A DNA stretch of 64,000 nucleotides from Janthinobacterium sp. (GTDB lineage: Bacteria > Pseudomonadota > Gammaproteobacteria > Burkholderiales > Chitinibacteraceae). The notes under the pieces are model-generated. The model saw nothing but the letters and a program-made list of their open reading frames with translations. It did no database searches and was not told the origin of the DNA. Position 1 is the first letter of the stretch. Each line of letters begins with the position of its first letter. The stretch lies in the NCBI GenBank assembly GCA_025360045.1, contig JANYCY010000033.1, positions 23,171 through 87,170 of the forward strand, written 5' to 3'. The position numbers and the translations under genes are program-made. Below are positions 17,787 through 26,538 of the stretch, in pieces.

Positions 17787-18392
17787 TTACAGATCTTTAG
17801 CGTTTTTAGCCAAGTAATCAGCAACGCCAGCAGCATCTGCCTTCATCCCTGTTTTACCTTTGCTCCAGCCTGCTGGGCAAACTTCACCGTGCTCTTCAGT
17901 GAATTGCAGTGCATCAACCACACGCAGCATTTCGCTGATATCACGGCCTAGTGGCAAGTTGTTTACTACTTGGTGCTGAACAACGCCCGATTTGTCGATC
18001 AGGAAAGAGCCGCGCAATGCAACGCCTTCTGCTGCCAATTCAACATCATAAGCTTGGCAAATTAAGTGCTTAATATCGGCAACTAAGGTGTAACCAACTT
18101 GGCCAATACCACCTTTTTCTACCGGAGTGTTGCGCCATGCAGCATGAGTAAATTGGCTGTCGATCGACACGCCGATTACTTCTACATTGCGCTCTTTGAA
18201 TTCTGCCAGGCGGTGATCAAAAGCGATCAGCTCAGATGGGCAAACAAAAGTGAAATCTAAAGGATAGAAGAACACCACGGCGTATTTACCGGCGGTGGCT
18301 GCCTTAAAGTTGTAGCTATCTACGATCTCGCCATTACCGAGAACGGCTGCTGCGGTGAAATCTGGTGCGCTTTTACCAACGAGTACGGCCAT
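17787..18392 (-). CDS. 2-Cys peroxiredoxin (AhpC/Prx1 type)
   Basis: The 201-residue enzyme reduces hydrogen peroxide and organic peroxides. The peroxidatic Cys51 lies in DFTFVCPSE and the resolving Cys172 in EVCPAGWSKG, the typical 2-Cys dimer arrangement. FYPLDFTF and WRNTP are also family motifs. The C-terminal extension with YLAKNAKDL is complete. An AGGAG ribosome site lies 7 bases before the ATG. No ahpF or oxyR is adjacent, so electrons probably come from thioredoxin or an AhpF encoded elsewhere. It is a single-gene unit with its own terminator. Confidence 0.95.
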   Translation of the reverse strand: MAVLVGKSAPDFTAAAVLGNGEIVDSYNFKAATAGKYAVVFFYPLDFTFVCPSELIAFDHRLAEFKERNVEVIGVSIDSQFTHAAWRNTPVEKGGIGQVGYTLVADIKHLICQAYDVELAAEGVALRGSFLIDKSGVVQHQVVNNLPLGRDISEMLRVVDALQFTEEHGEVCPAGWSKGKTGMKADAAGVADYLAKNAKDL

Positions 18393-18515
18393 GTGATGCT
18401 CCTAGTGTTTTTTAAAATTAAACCCGACGTATTCTGAGTAAATAGTCGGACGCTGTCCAATCAACAAAGTTCATCTTGAGGATAGCTTTTCTCAATGACC
18501 TCTTGATGAAAGTAC

Positions 18516-20543
18516 TTAAACCTTAAACCTATCCACGGCTTTTTGTAAATCTAAAGAAAGATGCCCTAGGTTTTTGGCGGCATCATGCACCTGCTGCAAA
18601 GCCTGATTATTATCGTGAACCATGGTGTTTATTCTGTCGACATTGAGTGAAATATCTTCGGTAGCTTTAGATTGCTGCGCCGTTGTTTTGGCAATGTGAT
18701 GCACGCTGTCCGACATTTTATTCGTGCCTATCGTAATTTCGGCAATTTGATCCGCCGCATCTTTCGATAACTCGACGCCTTCTTCTACCTGCTGCAAAGC
18801 CAACTCCATGCCTTTAGCCGCCTGAGTGGTTTCATCCTGAATCAGCGTAATCATTTTGCCAATATCTAAAGTGGCACTGCTGGTGTTTTCTGCCAGCTTT
18901 CTCACTTCATCGGCCACCACAGCAAATCCACGCCCTTGTTCCCCTGCACGCGCCGCTTCGATAGCTGCATTAAGCGCAAGCAAATTGGTCTGATCGGCAA
19001 TGCCACGAATCACATTCACCACTTTCGAGATATCGCTTGAGCGCTCTTTTAGACCATTCATCAGCATCGATTGCGCCTTAACCACGGCTTCAATTTTGGC
19101 GATTTCAGCCGAGGTCGCCCGCACGCCAAATTCAGCTTGGCGTGCATTGGTTTCTGCAACATGGCTCATCGTTTCAGTGGCAAGGGCATTTTCTGCAATC
19201 AAGTTAATCCCCACCGAGACCTCCTCAATGGCACCTGCCGTTTGCTCCGCAGCCTTGGCTTGCATGGATGAGCCCTGTGCCACCGTATCTGCGTGGCCTG
19301 CTAATTGAGCAATTTGCACATTCAGCTCAGCCACTTGTAGCTTCACCGTATTAATCATTTCGGCGAGAGAGCCTACAAATACATTAAACGCCTGCGAAGT
19401 ACGGCCAATTTCATCGCCGCTACTGACTTCTAGCCGATGGCTTAAATCTGCATCGCCTGCCGACAATTGCATCATGGCTTGATTAAGTCGCAAAATAGGC
19501 CGAGTTAAATAATTAAGCGTGCCTGATAAAATAATCGAGAGGATTAATAATCCTAAGCCACCAATTAAAAATGAAATTTGCAATAGCCGATTAGAGCGCG
19601 CATAAAACTCGGCCTCTGGCACATTAATCACTAAGCTCCAAATCAAGCCCGTTTTTCCCATTTTTATCGGCATAAAGAAACGGATAAACCCACCATTCTC
19701 AATATGCAAAGATTTACCGCTTTGAATTTCAGCCAATATATTGGCAGGGATCTCATTGCTATCTACGGACTTAGCTAAACGAGATGAATCAGGGTGGCTG
19801 CCATAAATGCCACCGGCACTAATCAAGCTAATAAAACCACTATCAAAGACTTTGACTTGGCTTAGCGTTTTTTGCAAATCCCCCATTGGAATATCGCTGC
19901 CTGCCACACCCACAAACTGGCCTTGGTGCTGAATAGGCAGAGCAAATGACATCATTAACACCTTGGTATCGGTGTCCACATAGGGCTCCACCACAGACAA
20001 CTTGCCCGAGGCTTTTGGCGCTGTGTAATAAGCACCACCGTAATAGGCTTCTTCCCATTTGCTCACTGCAGCCTCATTCATCTCGGCATCATGGGCGTAT
20101 TCAACCAGCTCAACTTTATCGCCCTTACGTAAGGCCCATGGTGCATAAGCACCTGAAGGATAAGCGGTTTTATCCTTGGTAAATTCAGCATCTTTGCCAT
20201 CAAATTGACCATGCTCATAAATCAGCCATAGATCATAAAGCGCAGTATTGTCTTTTAAAGCTTGCAATAAAAAGCTATTGGTTTGGCTGCGCTGCAATAA
20301 CCCATGTTGCTTGCTACTCTCTAAGCTACTCACCAAAGTTTGTAATGGCCCCAATGGCTTTTCCAGCTCATTTTGTACAAATTGTGCATAATGCTTGGCC
20401 ATATTTTCTGCACTACCAAATGCCTCGGCGCTCATTTCTTGGCGAGTATTCCAAGCCAGCACAGACAACATCAATCCTAAAATAATAAATAAAGAGCCCA
20501 GCACCGTTAGCATTATTTTGGCGCGAAAACCAAGCTTTTTCAT
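18516..20543 (-). CDS. Methyl-accepting chemotaxis protein with dCache sensor
   Basis: This receptor has 675 residues: a membrane segment at about 8-30, a periplasmic double-Cache domain of roughly 280 residues ([17 protein letters not shown], then [20 protein letters not shown]), a second membrane segment near 325-345, and a HAMP domain. The signalling domain carries hairpin [20 protein letters not shown] near residue 520. dCache receptors bind small ligands such as amino acids, amines or organic acids directly. The usual amino-acid signature is not obvious, so the ligand is open. I chose the ATG with AAGGG 9 bases upstream; a GTG three codons earlier overlaps that site. Confidence 0.93.
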   Translation of the reverse strand: MKKLGFRAKIMLTVLGSLFIILGLMLSVLAWNTRQEMSAEAFGSAENMAKHYAQFVQNELEKPLGPLQTLVSSLESSKQHGLLQRSQTNSFLLQALKDNTALYDLWLIYEHGQFDGKDAEFTKDKTAYPSGAYAPWALRKGDKVELVEYAHDAEMNEAAVSKWEEAYYGGAYYTAPKASGKLSVVEPYVDTDTKVLMMSFALPIQHQGQFVGVAGSDIPMGDLQKTLSQVKVFDSGFISLISAGGIYGSHPDSSRLAKSVDSNEIPANILAEIQSGKSLHIENGGFIRFFMPIKMGKTGLIWSLVINVPEAEFYARSNRLLQISFLIGGLGLLILSIILSGTLNYLTRPILRLNQAMMQLSAGDADLSHRLEVSSGDEIGRTSQAFNVFVGSLAEMINTVKLQVAELNVQIAQLAGHADTVAQGSSMQAKAAEQTAGAIEEVSVGINLIAENALATETMSHVAETNARQAEFGVRATSAEIAKIEAVVKAQSMLMNGLKERSSDISKVVNVIRGIADQTNLLALNAAIEAARAGEQGRGFAVVADEVRKLAENTSSATLDIGKMITLIQDETTQAAKGMELALQQVEEGVELSKDAADQIAEITIGTNKMSDSVHHIAKTTAQQSKATEDISLNVDRINTMVHDNNQALQQVHDAAKNLGHLSLDLQKAVDRFKV

Positions 20544-20942
20544 GGGCGTCACCCTTTAAAAAGAAGAAGGATTGAAACGTAAGAGTAGTCGTATGTAAAC
20601 TAAGCTGTATAAGTATTTTCGCATAGAGCCTATTAAAAAATAAGCTTACGAAATACAAAAAAACATCCAGAATAAATTTACTGATAACGGTAACGACTTA
20701 CGACAAGAAACAATAAACATCAAGCAATGTAAGCCTTAGCAAACGAATACACCACTTCATAATGTCCCTAATACCTTTTAAGCAAGAATCACGTACCTCG
20801 CTAGGCAATGGGTGTTAGCATCAATCCCCCTTTCTAATTTGTACTCTGCCCCGCCAAATCCTAATCATTCTTGCAAAGCCCTTCTGAGGAAGCGTTGCGT
20901 CGGTTCGAAAAGCATCCAACGCCGCACCTACACAAGGCTTTC
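20544..20942. other. Gene-free stretch
   Basis: About 400 bp of AT-rich DNA upstream of two divergently oriented genes (a chemoreceptor and a methyltransferase). It should contain both promoters. I see no RNA gene or repeat in it. Confidence 0.5.
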
Positions 20943-21630
20943 ATGCCCTATAGCACGCCCATTGGCTACCAAGTCAAAACTCAAGATATCGCCGTTGCTG
21001 GCGGGCTTGATTTAAACATCCGCTCGCTACTCGATATTCAGCAGTATTTTGATCCTCTAGGCGAAGCAGAAAACGCGGGAATTTCGCCTGCTTGCTGGCC
21101 GCTATTTGGGCAAATCTGGCCATCGGCACAAAAGCTGGCCGATTTAATGCAAGTTTATATTTTGGGTGAGCGACGGATTTTAGAAATTGGCTGTGGCTTG
21201 GCGCTGGCAAGCATGGTGGTGCATCGCAGAAATGGCGATATCACCGCCAGCGATTGCCACCCATTGACCGAGACTTTTCTGAAAGCAAACTTGCAGCTCA
21301 ATACCCTGCCCGCGCTGAAATACAGCACCGGTAATTGGGAGCGTGCAAATCTTGAGCTAGGCCAATTCGATTTAATTATCGGCAGCGATGTGCTCTACGA
21401 GCGCAACCAGCCCGCCGCGCTCTCCGCCTTTATCGACCGCCATGCCGCCCCCCCAAGCCGAAGTACTGATTATCGACCCCAACCGAGGTAATCGAAGTGC
21501 TTTTAACCGGCAAATGGCTGCAAATGGCTTTAGCCTGAGCGAAACACTAATCAACAAGCCCCTGCATGATGGCCGTGCTTACAAGGGTAGATTATTGAAA
21601 TATGAGCGAGAGATAGCGTGTGTTTGCTAA
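20943..21630 (+). pseudogene. SAM-dependent methyltransferase, frameshifted in a C7 run
   Basis: The gene resembles small Rossmann-fold methyltransferases of the lysine/METTL-like group. It has RRILEIGCGLALASMVVHRR (SAM-binding motif I), a SDCHP motif and FDLIIGSDVLYERNQP (post-motif). In the frame that starts at MPYSTPIGYQ the reading goes off after FIDRH and ends at 21491. The frame shifted by one base continues naturally through AEVLIIDPNRGNRSAFNRQM and ends at 21630. The break lies in seven C residues at about 21448-21454; six would restore a 228-residue protein. It could be a decayed gene, slippage-controlled expression or a sequencing error. AAGG precedes the ATG by 8 bases. Confidence 0.75.
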
Positions 21631-21649
21631 ACAAATTGTATTTTTAGTA

Positions 21650-21940
21650 GCAAGCAGCGAAAAAGCGCTAATAACCACGCTCTCTGCGTAGGGCTTTTTA
21701 AAGTCCCCTTGAAACACGCCGTAGCGAGGAACAAGCGGGGCGGGGGATCGCTTGGGAGCGAGGTACGAGCCAATCCCGCCCGCCGCCGACTCGATTGTCC
21801 GCAGCGCAGGGGCCTTCGTGTTTCGTGGGGTGGCCTTCTTTGGCTTCGTTTCTTGGCCACACAAGAAAGGAAGGTCCAGCGGGACGCCCGCACCAAAATC
21901 AATGTGCCGAAGGCACTAAAAAGATCTTTTAGACTTTGGT
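21650..21940 (+). repeat. R3 dispersed repeat, copy a
   Basis: About 290 bp run from GCAGCGAAAAAGCGCTAATA through CCCCTTGAAACACGCCGTAG and GGTGGCCTTCTTTGGCTTCG to GTGCCGAAGGCACTAAAAAG. The same sequence recurs in reverse at 57035-57290 and 59105-59395, and forward from 63780 to the window end. The frames across it (for example FLSCVAKKRSQRRPPHETRR) are identical in all copies and have unnatural composition, so I treat them as repeat translations rather than genes. Confidence 0.8.
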
Positions 21941-22560
21941 TAACGCACAAGGGGTAAAACCCGCAACTTTAAAAACACCATCGCAGCCAACAGCGCATCG
22001 TTCAGTGGATCATGGCGGGGCAAGTCGGGTAGGTTTAGCGTTTGCAGAATATGGCTAAGGCTTAGGTCTACATCGGGGCGATGCGCCGTTACCATTTGGT
22101 CATAAAACAAGCCGGATACCTCGATGCAGGCATTGGGCAAAGCCACGCCCAGCATGGGTTTTAGCAGACGGTTGAGCACCGCCAAATCAAATTCCAAATA
22201 ATAACCCACCAAGGGCCGTGGCCCGATAAAGTGCAGCAGAGCGGCCAGAGCCTCCTCTATAGCCATGCCCTCTTGCACATCCTGATGGCGCAAACCATGC
22301 ACGGCAATGCTGGCCGGATCAATTTGCCCTGCGGGTTTAACTAGCAATTTAAGATGCTCGGAAACTAAAATCTTCGGGCCTTTAATCTTGATCGCAGCAA
22401 TGCTTAAAATCTCTGCCTGCTTGGGGTCTAGGCAGCTCATTTCACAATCTAGGCTGACGTATTCATCTGCAATAGGCTCGCCCCATAGGTAGGCGAACTC
22501 TTGATTCGCCAAGGCTAGGCTGCGCGATCTGCACCAGCGCTGCCAATAGCCCCAGCTCAC
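21940..22560 (-). CDS. DnaQ-like 3'-5' exonuclease domain protein
   Basis: The 206-residue protein has the DEDD exonuclease pattern: Asp38 and Glu40 in VSLDCEMSCLD, a second Asp in YYLEFDLAVLNRLL, and HDPLNDALLAAMVFLKL near the C-terminus. DnaQ-like enzymes remove nucleotides from DNA or RNA 3' ends. It starts with GTG, which overlaps the TGA stop of the upstream DUF294 gene (GTGA), so the pair is translationally coupled. In other proteobacteria the same pair often lies near acetate metabolism genes; that is from memory. Its 3' end overlaps the edge of an R3 repeat copy. Confidence 0.88.
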   Translation of the reverse strand: MSWGYWQRWCRSRSLALANQEFAYLWGEPIADEYVSLDCEMSCLDPKQAEILSIAAIKIKGPKILVSEHLKLLVKPAGQIDPASIAVHGLRHQDVQEGMAIEEALAALLHFIGPRPLVGYYLEFDLAVLNRLLKPMLGVALPNACIEVSGLFYDQMVTAHRPDVDLSLSHILQTLNLPDLPRHDPLNDALLAAMVFLKLRVLPLVR

Positions 22561-24350
22561 AACATGCCCAGCTTAAAGTGGTGGCTAATCAGCTGGCGAA
22601 ATTGCTTCACCACCGACAGCGTGTCTTTTAATAACTCGCGCTCCAGCGTGGTTAAAGCAGCAGGATCGATCAGATGATCAACTGGCTTATCCATAGCCTG
22701 ATTGAGCAGCCCAGCTTTAAGCTGCAAGCCTTGTAAAAACGCCAGAGATTCGGCTAAATCACGGCCAAAGCGCTCACTTAAATGGCCCATATCACTTAAG
22801 CGCTGAATACGTTGATAGCTATTACACTCATCTATCCCATATTGCAGCGCAAGGCTGCGCAGGCCGTGCACCACAGGGAAAATGCCGCCTTTTTTAATAT
22901 CGAGCGCGTGTTTATCCGGCCCAACCGTGGCAATTAGCCTAGAAAACAAATTAATCGGCGGGGAGAATTGTTCGACCGGAAAAGCAAAGTGCGATAAAAA
23001 TGCCGCGTTGTCGCCTAAATCCTGCTGCAAATACTGGCGCAAGCCCTCAAACAAAGCCACCTGCCCGCACACTGGCCGCGCATCCAGCCAAATCGCCATA
23101 TGCATTACATTTTCACCGCTGGCGCTGCTGGTCCAAGTATTAATCTGCCGCTTATACCCTGCCACACTTTGCCGCCACAGAGGGTTAGAAACCATCACGA
23201 AGCCGGGGCAAGAAGGGTAGCCAAAGGCGATCAGCTGCTGATTAAATTCACTACACACGCGCTCCAGATCCGGATGCTGATAGCCATCTTCAATAATCAG
23301 CGCATTATCCTGATCGGTATTTAATATTTGCTCGCCGCGTCCTTCAGAGCCTAAAACCAGCAGGCACACATGCGGCAGCATCTCTGGCGGGGCAAGCAGG
23401 GTAAACAGGCGGCTAAATAAACGCTGGCGAATTTCCCCGACCAGCTCGGCCAGCAGGGTGATTTTCATGCCATTGCCGTGCAAAGAGCGGATTAATTGCT
23501 GAGTGCTTTTAACCGCCGCCATCAGCCCATCGGGATGATTGGCACGGCCAATTTGTGCGGTAATGCCGCGTGGATTATGCGAGTTATTAAAAAAAGCCGA
23601 CATCAGCTCGATCTGCTCCAGCACGCCGCAAACCTCGTCGCCCTCCAGCACCACCAGCCTTTGCACCGAGTGCCGCATCATCAACAGCATGGCGTGGTGC
23701 AGATCGTCCTCGGCTTTTACACAAATCAGCGGGCGCTTAAGGTGGCGATAAATCGCTTCATGATTGGCATCCAGCCCATCCACCACCACATTGCGCAAAT
23801 CGCTCTGGGTAAAAATCCCCACGCCCGAAGCTTCCTTCACCAACACGGCGCGGCTATGCACGCGTTTCATCAGCCGTGCCGCATCCATCACCGTGGCGCT
23901 TTCTGCTAGCCAGCAAGGTGAATGCAGTACCGCATCGGCTACCCTTGGCTGTAACTCTTGCACGGAGTGCCCCAGCGCCGCCAATTTACGCGCCACATCC
24001 GCATAAAAAAACGCCGCAAACTGGCTATTAGCATCGCTGATTTTCATCGCCACATCACGCCTGATATGCCAAAGCAGCGTGTCGTCATGTGCATGCAAAG
24101 TGCAGCAAGCCTTGCCACTCAGCAGAGATTTACTATCCAGCACATCAAAACAGCCGTAAAAGCTCGCCTCACCACCCTCCCTGACTAGCCCCTTCATCAC
24201 CACCAGCAAGGCATCTACCCCCTCGCCCTGCTGCTGAATCACCGATCCAGCCGCGTAATAAGCCACATCCAGCGCAGCGGCGACGCGATCCCGCTCTGCG
24301 GTATTCAGGCTATTAAACGGTGCACGATTAAAATCAAAAGATGTCGTCAT
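22557..24350 (-). CDS. cNMP-binding, CBS-pair and DUF294 nucleotidyltransferase-like protein
   Basis: This 597-residue protein has four parts. Residues 10-130 are a cyclic-nucleotide-binding-like domain. Residues 145-270 are a CBS pair (DAARLMKRVHSRAVLVKE, then LMMRHSVQRLVVLEGD). Residues 300-430 are a DUF294 nucleotidyltransferase-like domain with LVLGSEGRGEQILNTDQDNA, the GSxGRxE...DxD pattern of the GlnD/pol-beta group. The C-terminal DUF294_C part contains KKGGIFPVVHGLRSLALQYG. The architecture is known from proteobacteria, where it is predicted to sense nucleotides and modify a partner protein; the target is unknown. It is coupled to the DnaQ-like exonuclease gene. Long and intact. Confidence 0.9.
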   Translation of the reverse strand: MTTSFDFNRAPFNSLNTAERDRVAAALDVAYYAAGSVIQQQGEGVDALLVVMKGLVREGGEASFYGCFDVLDSKSLLSGKACCTLHAHDDTLLWHIRRDVAMKISDANSQFAAFFYADVARKLAALGHSVQELQPRVADAVLHSPCWLAESATVMDAARLMKRVHSRAVLVKEASGVGIFTQSDLRNVVVDGLDANHEAIYRHLKRPLICVKAEDDLHHAMLLMMRHSVQRLVVLEGDEVCGVLEQIELMSAFFNNSHNPRGITAQIGRANHPDGLMAAVKSTQQLIRSLHGNGMKITLLAELVGEIRQRLFSRLFTLLAPPEMLPHVCLLVLGSEGRGEQILNTDQDNALIIEDGYQHPDLERVCSEFNQQLIAFGYPSCPGFVMVSNPLWRQSVAGYKRQINTWTSSASGENVMHMAIWLDARPVCGQVALFEGLRQYLQQDLGDNAAFLSHFAFPVEQFSPPINLFSRLIATVGPDKHALDIKKGGIFPVVHGLRSLALQYGIDECNSYQRIQRLSDMGHLSERFGRDLAESLAFLQGLQLKAGLLNQAMDKPVDHLIDPAALTTLERELLKDTLSVVKQFRQLISHHFKLGML

Positions 24351-24440
24351 AAGTCCCCCTATAGCTAATTTTAGATTTAATGGCGGGGAAAGGCGGGGAG
24401 ATCTGGGTGTTTATTGATGTAGATCTGAGCTTGCGGGGTA

Positions 24441-24502
24441 AACCCAAATCTTAAAACCCGGAGAGCACGGGGGACGCGGAGTTTCACGGAGGAAAACAGA
24501 TT
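24441..24502. repeat. R2 repeat, single arm
   Basis: AACCCAAATCTTAAAACCCGG followed by GACGCGGAGTTTCACGGAGG; only the left arm is present. Confidence 0.6.
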
Positions 24503-24560
24503 TTGAGTCATTGCGTAGCTATGGGCTAATGACGACGGCCAGATACTATCCTTGAGACGA

Positions 24561-24590
24561 AAAAAAACCCTTGATCAACAAGGGCTATTT
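24561..24590 (-). terminator. Terminator behind tRNA-Ser
   Basis: On the minus strand AGCCCTTG / CAAGGGTT around a five-base loop is followed by a run of eight T, about 55 bases after the tRNA. Confidence 0.8.
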
Positions 24591-24644
24591 TCTTATTCAG
24601 CTTACTTACTATCTAAGACTAAACTCAGCCAGTGCAGCTGCACT

Positions 24645-24737
24645 TGGCGGAGAGCAAGGGATTCGAACCCTCGATACAGGTTTTGCCCGTATGCTCCCTT
24701 AGCAGGGGAGTGCCTTCGACCACTCGGCCAACTCTCC
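24645..24737 (-). tRNA. tRNA-Ser (anticodon GCU)
   Basis: A class II tRNA with a long variable arm (AGCATACGGGCAAAACCTGT). The acceptor stem is GGAGAG.. with ..CTCTCC, discriminator G and encoded CCA. The anticodon stem CTCCC/GGGAG has loop CTGCTAA, giving anticodon GCT, which reads AGC and AGU. The T arm is GAGGG-TTCGAAT-CCCTT. Confidence 0.95.
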
Positions 24738-24750
24738 ATCAAGACTGCGA

Positions 24751-24780
24751 ATCATACCTAATCACTTACAATTTAGTCAA
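24751..24780 (-). promoter_or_regulatory. Promoter of tRNA-Ser
   Basis: TTGACT (24780-24775), an 18-bp spacer and TATGAT (24756-24751) on the minus strand, 13 bases before the tRNA 5' end. Confidence 0.65.
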
Positions 24781-24841
24781 TAAAACTGTCAAAATTCCAC
24801 AAAATAATATATTTCAATATTGCTCTGCGTCCTTTTCAGCC

Positions 24842-25843
24842 TTACAAATCCTCTGGCATCTGTGGCACCGCAGCGCCATTACCCGCCACCATGCCATAAG
24901 CCATCCACAGCATCAGCAGGCCGTACATAATTCTGGGGAACCACTCGGCGACTTTGCTTTGGAAATCAGCGATGGAAGCACTTTCCATATTTACATGCCG
25001 CAGCAGCATTTCAGGCAAAGTGCCGCTGGCCTCCCCTGTTTGCACAAAACCCGTCACCCGTTCTTCCCCTAAAAAAGACTGATGATCAAGCGCTTTAGCG
25101 AGGCTATCCCCGCGCTGCATTTTGGGCAGGATGCGGCTGTATTCGCTGCGAATCAGCTGATTATGAATCGCCCGGTTCGCCTTGGGCAGAGCATCAAACA
25201 TCGGCAGGCCCGCTTCCAGCATCAGCGCCAGGCTTTCAAAAAAATCCCGCGCATTACGCCGCACATGCATGGCCCCAAAGAGCGGCATTTTGATCAGCAG
25301 CGTTTCAATCTGCAACCGTAAGCGAGACGGCCCAGTGACTTCCAACCAATCCGAAACCCCTTTAAACAAGCCATAGAGACAGATAAAAAACAGCATTGGC
25401 CGCAGGCAGCGCCACAAATAAGCAGCAGGGCTAAGCGTGCCCAACACCAAATCGGGCAAAGGTTGTACTAGTAAAGCCAACACAAACACCACGATGGGCA
25501 GCATCATTTTGGAGCGCATCTGCTTGCTTAATCTGGCTTTCAGCGTATAGCGCTCAGCCAAGCGAAAATAAGTATGCGCAGGGCTGCCCGCACTAATCGC
25601 CGCATGCAGCAAATCCGCTTCCAGATCGCTAAACAAGCCCGCCATCCGTCCTGCCACCGCCACATCCTTGCCCCGCCCCAGCCACTTACGCGCCTCGTCG
25701 ACCCTAGGCTGAGCCGATTTTGCTAGCCGCAAGGATAAAAAAGCCTGCGCCACCGGCAAGCCAGCCTTCTCCATCGTTGCCAGATGGGTAAACAAATCGG
25801 CACGGATGGCGTCAGTTAATGGGGGGAGTTTGGGTTTAGGCAT
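24842..25843 (-). CDS. GspF/PilC-like type II secretion system F domain protein, orphan
   Basis: The 333-residue membrane protein has two T2SSF repeats. The first begins with HLATMEKAGLPVAQAFLSL, and the second contains FFESLALMLEAGLPMFDALP and VTGFVQTGEASGTLPEMLLR. Membrane segments lie at about 115-132, 145-165 and 305-325. In type II secretion and type IV pilus machines this inner-membrane protein connects the ATPase to the pseudopilus. It is shorter than GspF (about 400) because the N-terminal region is reduced. No other secretion or pilus gene is nearby, so the partner machine is unknown. Its ATG overlaps the stop of the AT-rich upstream gene (ATGCCTAA). Confidence 0.85.
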   Translation of the reverse strand: MPKPKLPPLTDAIRADLFTHLATMEKAGLPVAQAFLSLRLAKSAQPRVDEARKWLGRGKDVAVAGRMAGLFSDLEADLLHAAISAGSPAHTYFRLAERYTLKARLSKQMRSKMMLPIVVFVLALLVQPLPDLVLGTLSPAAYLWRCLRPMLFFICLYGLFKGVSDWLEVTGPSRLRLQIETLLIKMPLFGAMHVRRNARDFFESLALMLEAGLPMFDALPKANRAIHNQLIRSEYSRILPKMQRGDSLAKALDHQSFLGEERVTGFVQTGEASGTLPEMLLRHVNMESASIADFQSKVAEWFPRIMYGLLMLWMAYGMVAGNGAAVPQMPEDL

Positions 25844-26333
25844 TTGACAATTTTTTAAAAAACCATGAATAAAGCCCTAAGTTTTCTTCCGAAGATATGC
25901 TTAATAACTCAGGAACAAATATAGGTAATTTTTTTAGCTCCTTCTTTATTTTAGGCATAGTTTTTTTCTCTAGCTCTACAAATTCATCATAACATTCTGG
26001 GTTGAGCTTCATTTTACGAGAACACTGATAACACACCTCGTAATACTCTCTAATTAGCCCGGCTGTTTTTTTATCAAAATATTTATAAACATTTGCATTA
26101 AAATTAGAGAACTTAACAACTTCCTTTCTATCTATCACTCCTCTATCGCACTGTGTCATGTAGCCTACAAGCTTAACAAATGAATCTATTGTTAACTTTG
26201 CGCAATCTAGTTTATTTAAAATTTCAAGTTGATTAGCACTTTTACTTGCAAAATAAATAGCAGGAACTCCAACGAGAAAAGTAGAAATAGGACCTGCCCA
26301 CCCAAGAATTAATGTCATTTTATCAGCAATCAT
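25836..26333 (-). CDS. AT-rich unknown protein with one N-terminal membrane segment
   Basis: A 165-residue protein that I do not recognise. Residues 9-28 (LILGWAGPISTFLVGVPAIY) form one membrane segment. The rest is a highly charged, Lys-rich soluble domain with several Cys residues (DCAKLT, MTQCDRG, YEVCYQCSRK). The layout resembles small membrane proteins of mobile or defence islands. Base composition is clearly more AT-rich than its neighbours, a sign of transfer. Its last 8 bases overlap the start of the GspF-like gene, implying co-translation with it. Confidence 0.65.
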   Translation of the reverse strand: MIADKMTLILGWAGPISTFLVGVPAIYFASKSANQLEILNKLDCAKLTIDSFVKLVGYMTQCDRGVIDRKEVVKFSNFNANVYKYFDKKTAGLIREYYEVCYQCSRKMKLNPECYDEFVELEKKTMPKIKKELKKLPIFVPELLSISSEENLGLYSWFFKKLSNA

Positions 26334-26538
26334 ATATTTCCTTATTTTTTATAAAAAATAATTTCAGAACACTCCGAAACTATTTCAATTAAAACACGAA
26401 GATATTTTATTACAAGCCCTTGCTTTATTTGATTTCCATGCATTGGCGAAATATTCATCAAAAAACACCGGTCTCTTACTGCATTCCCCCCCACTTTCCG
26501 CTACCCTCCCCCCTAAGCCCATTCAATAAGACTTCCCC

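Noticed and set aside
21592..21957. Frames giving FLSCVAKKRSQRRPPHETRR-type proteins
   Set aside because: Identical frames occur in every R3 copy in several directions; they are repeat translations, although such sequences are often listed as hypothetical proteins.
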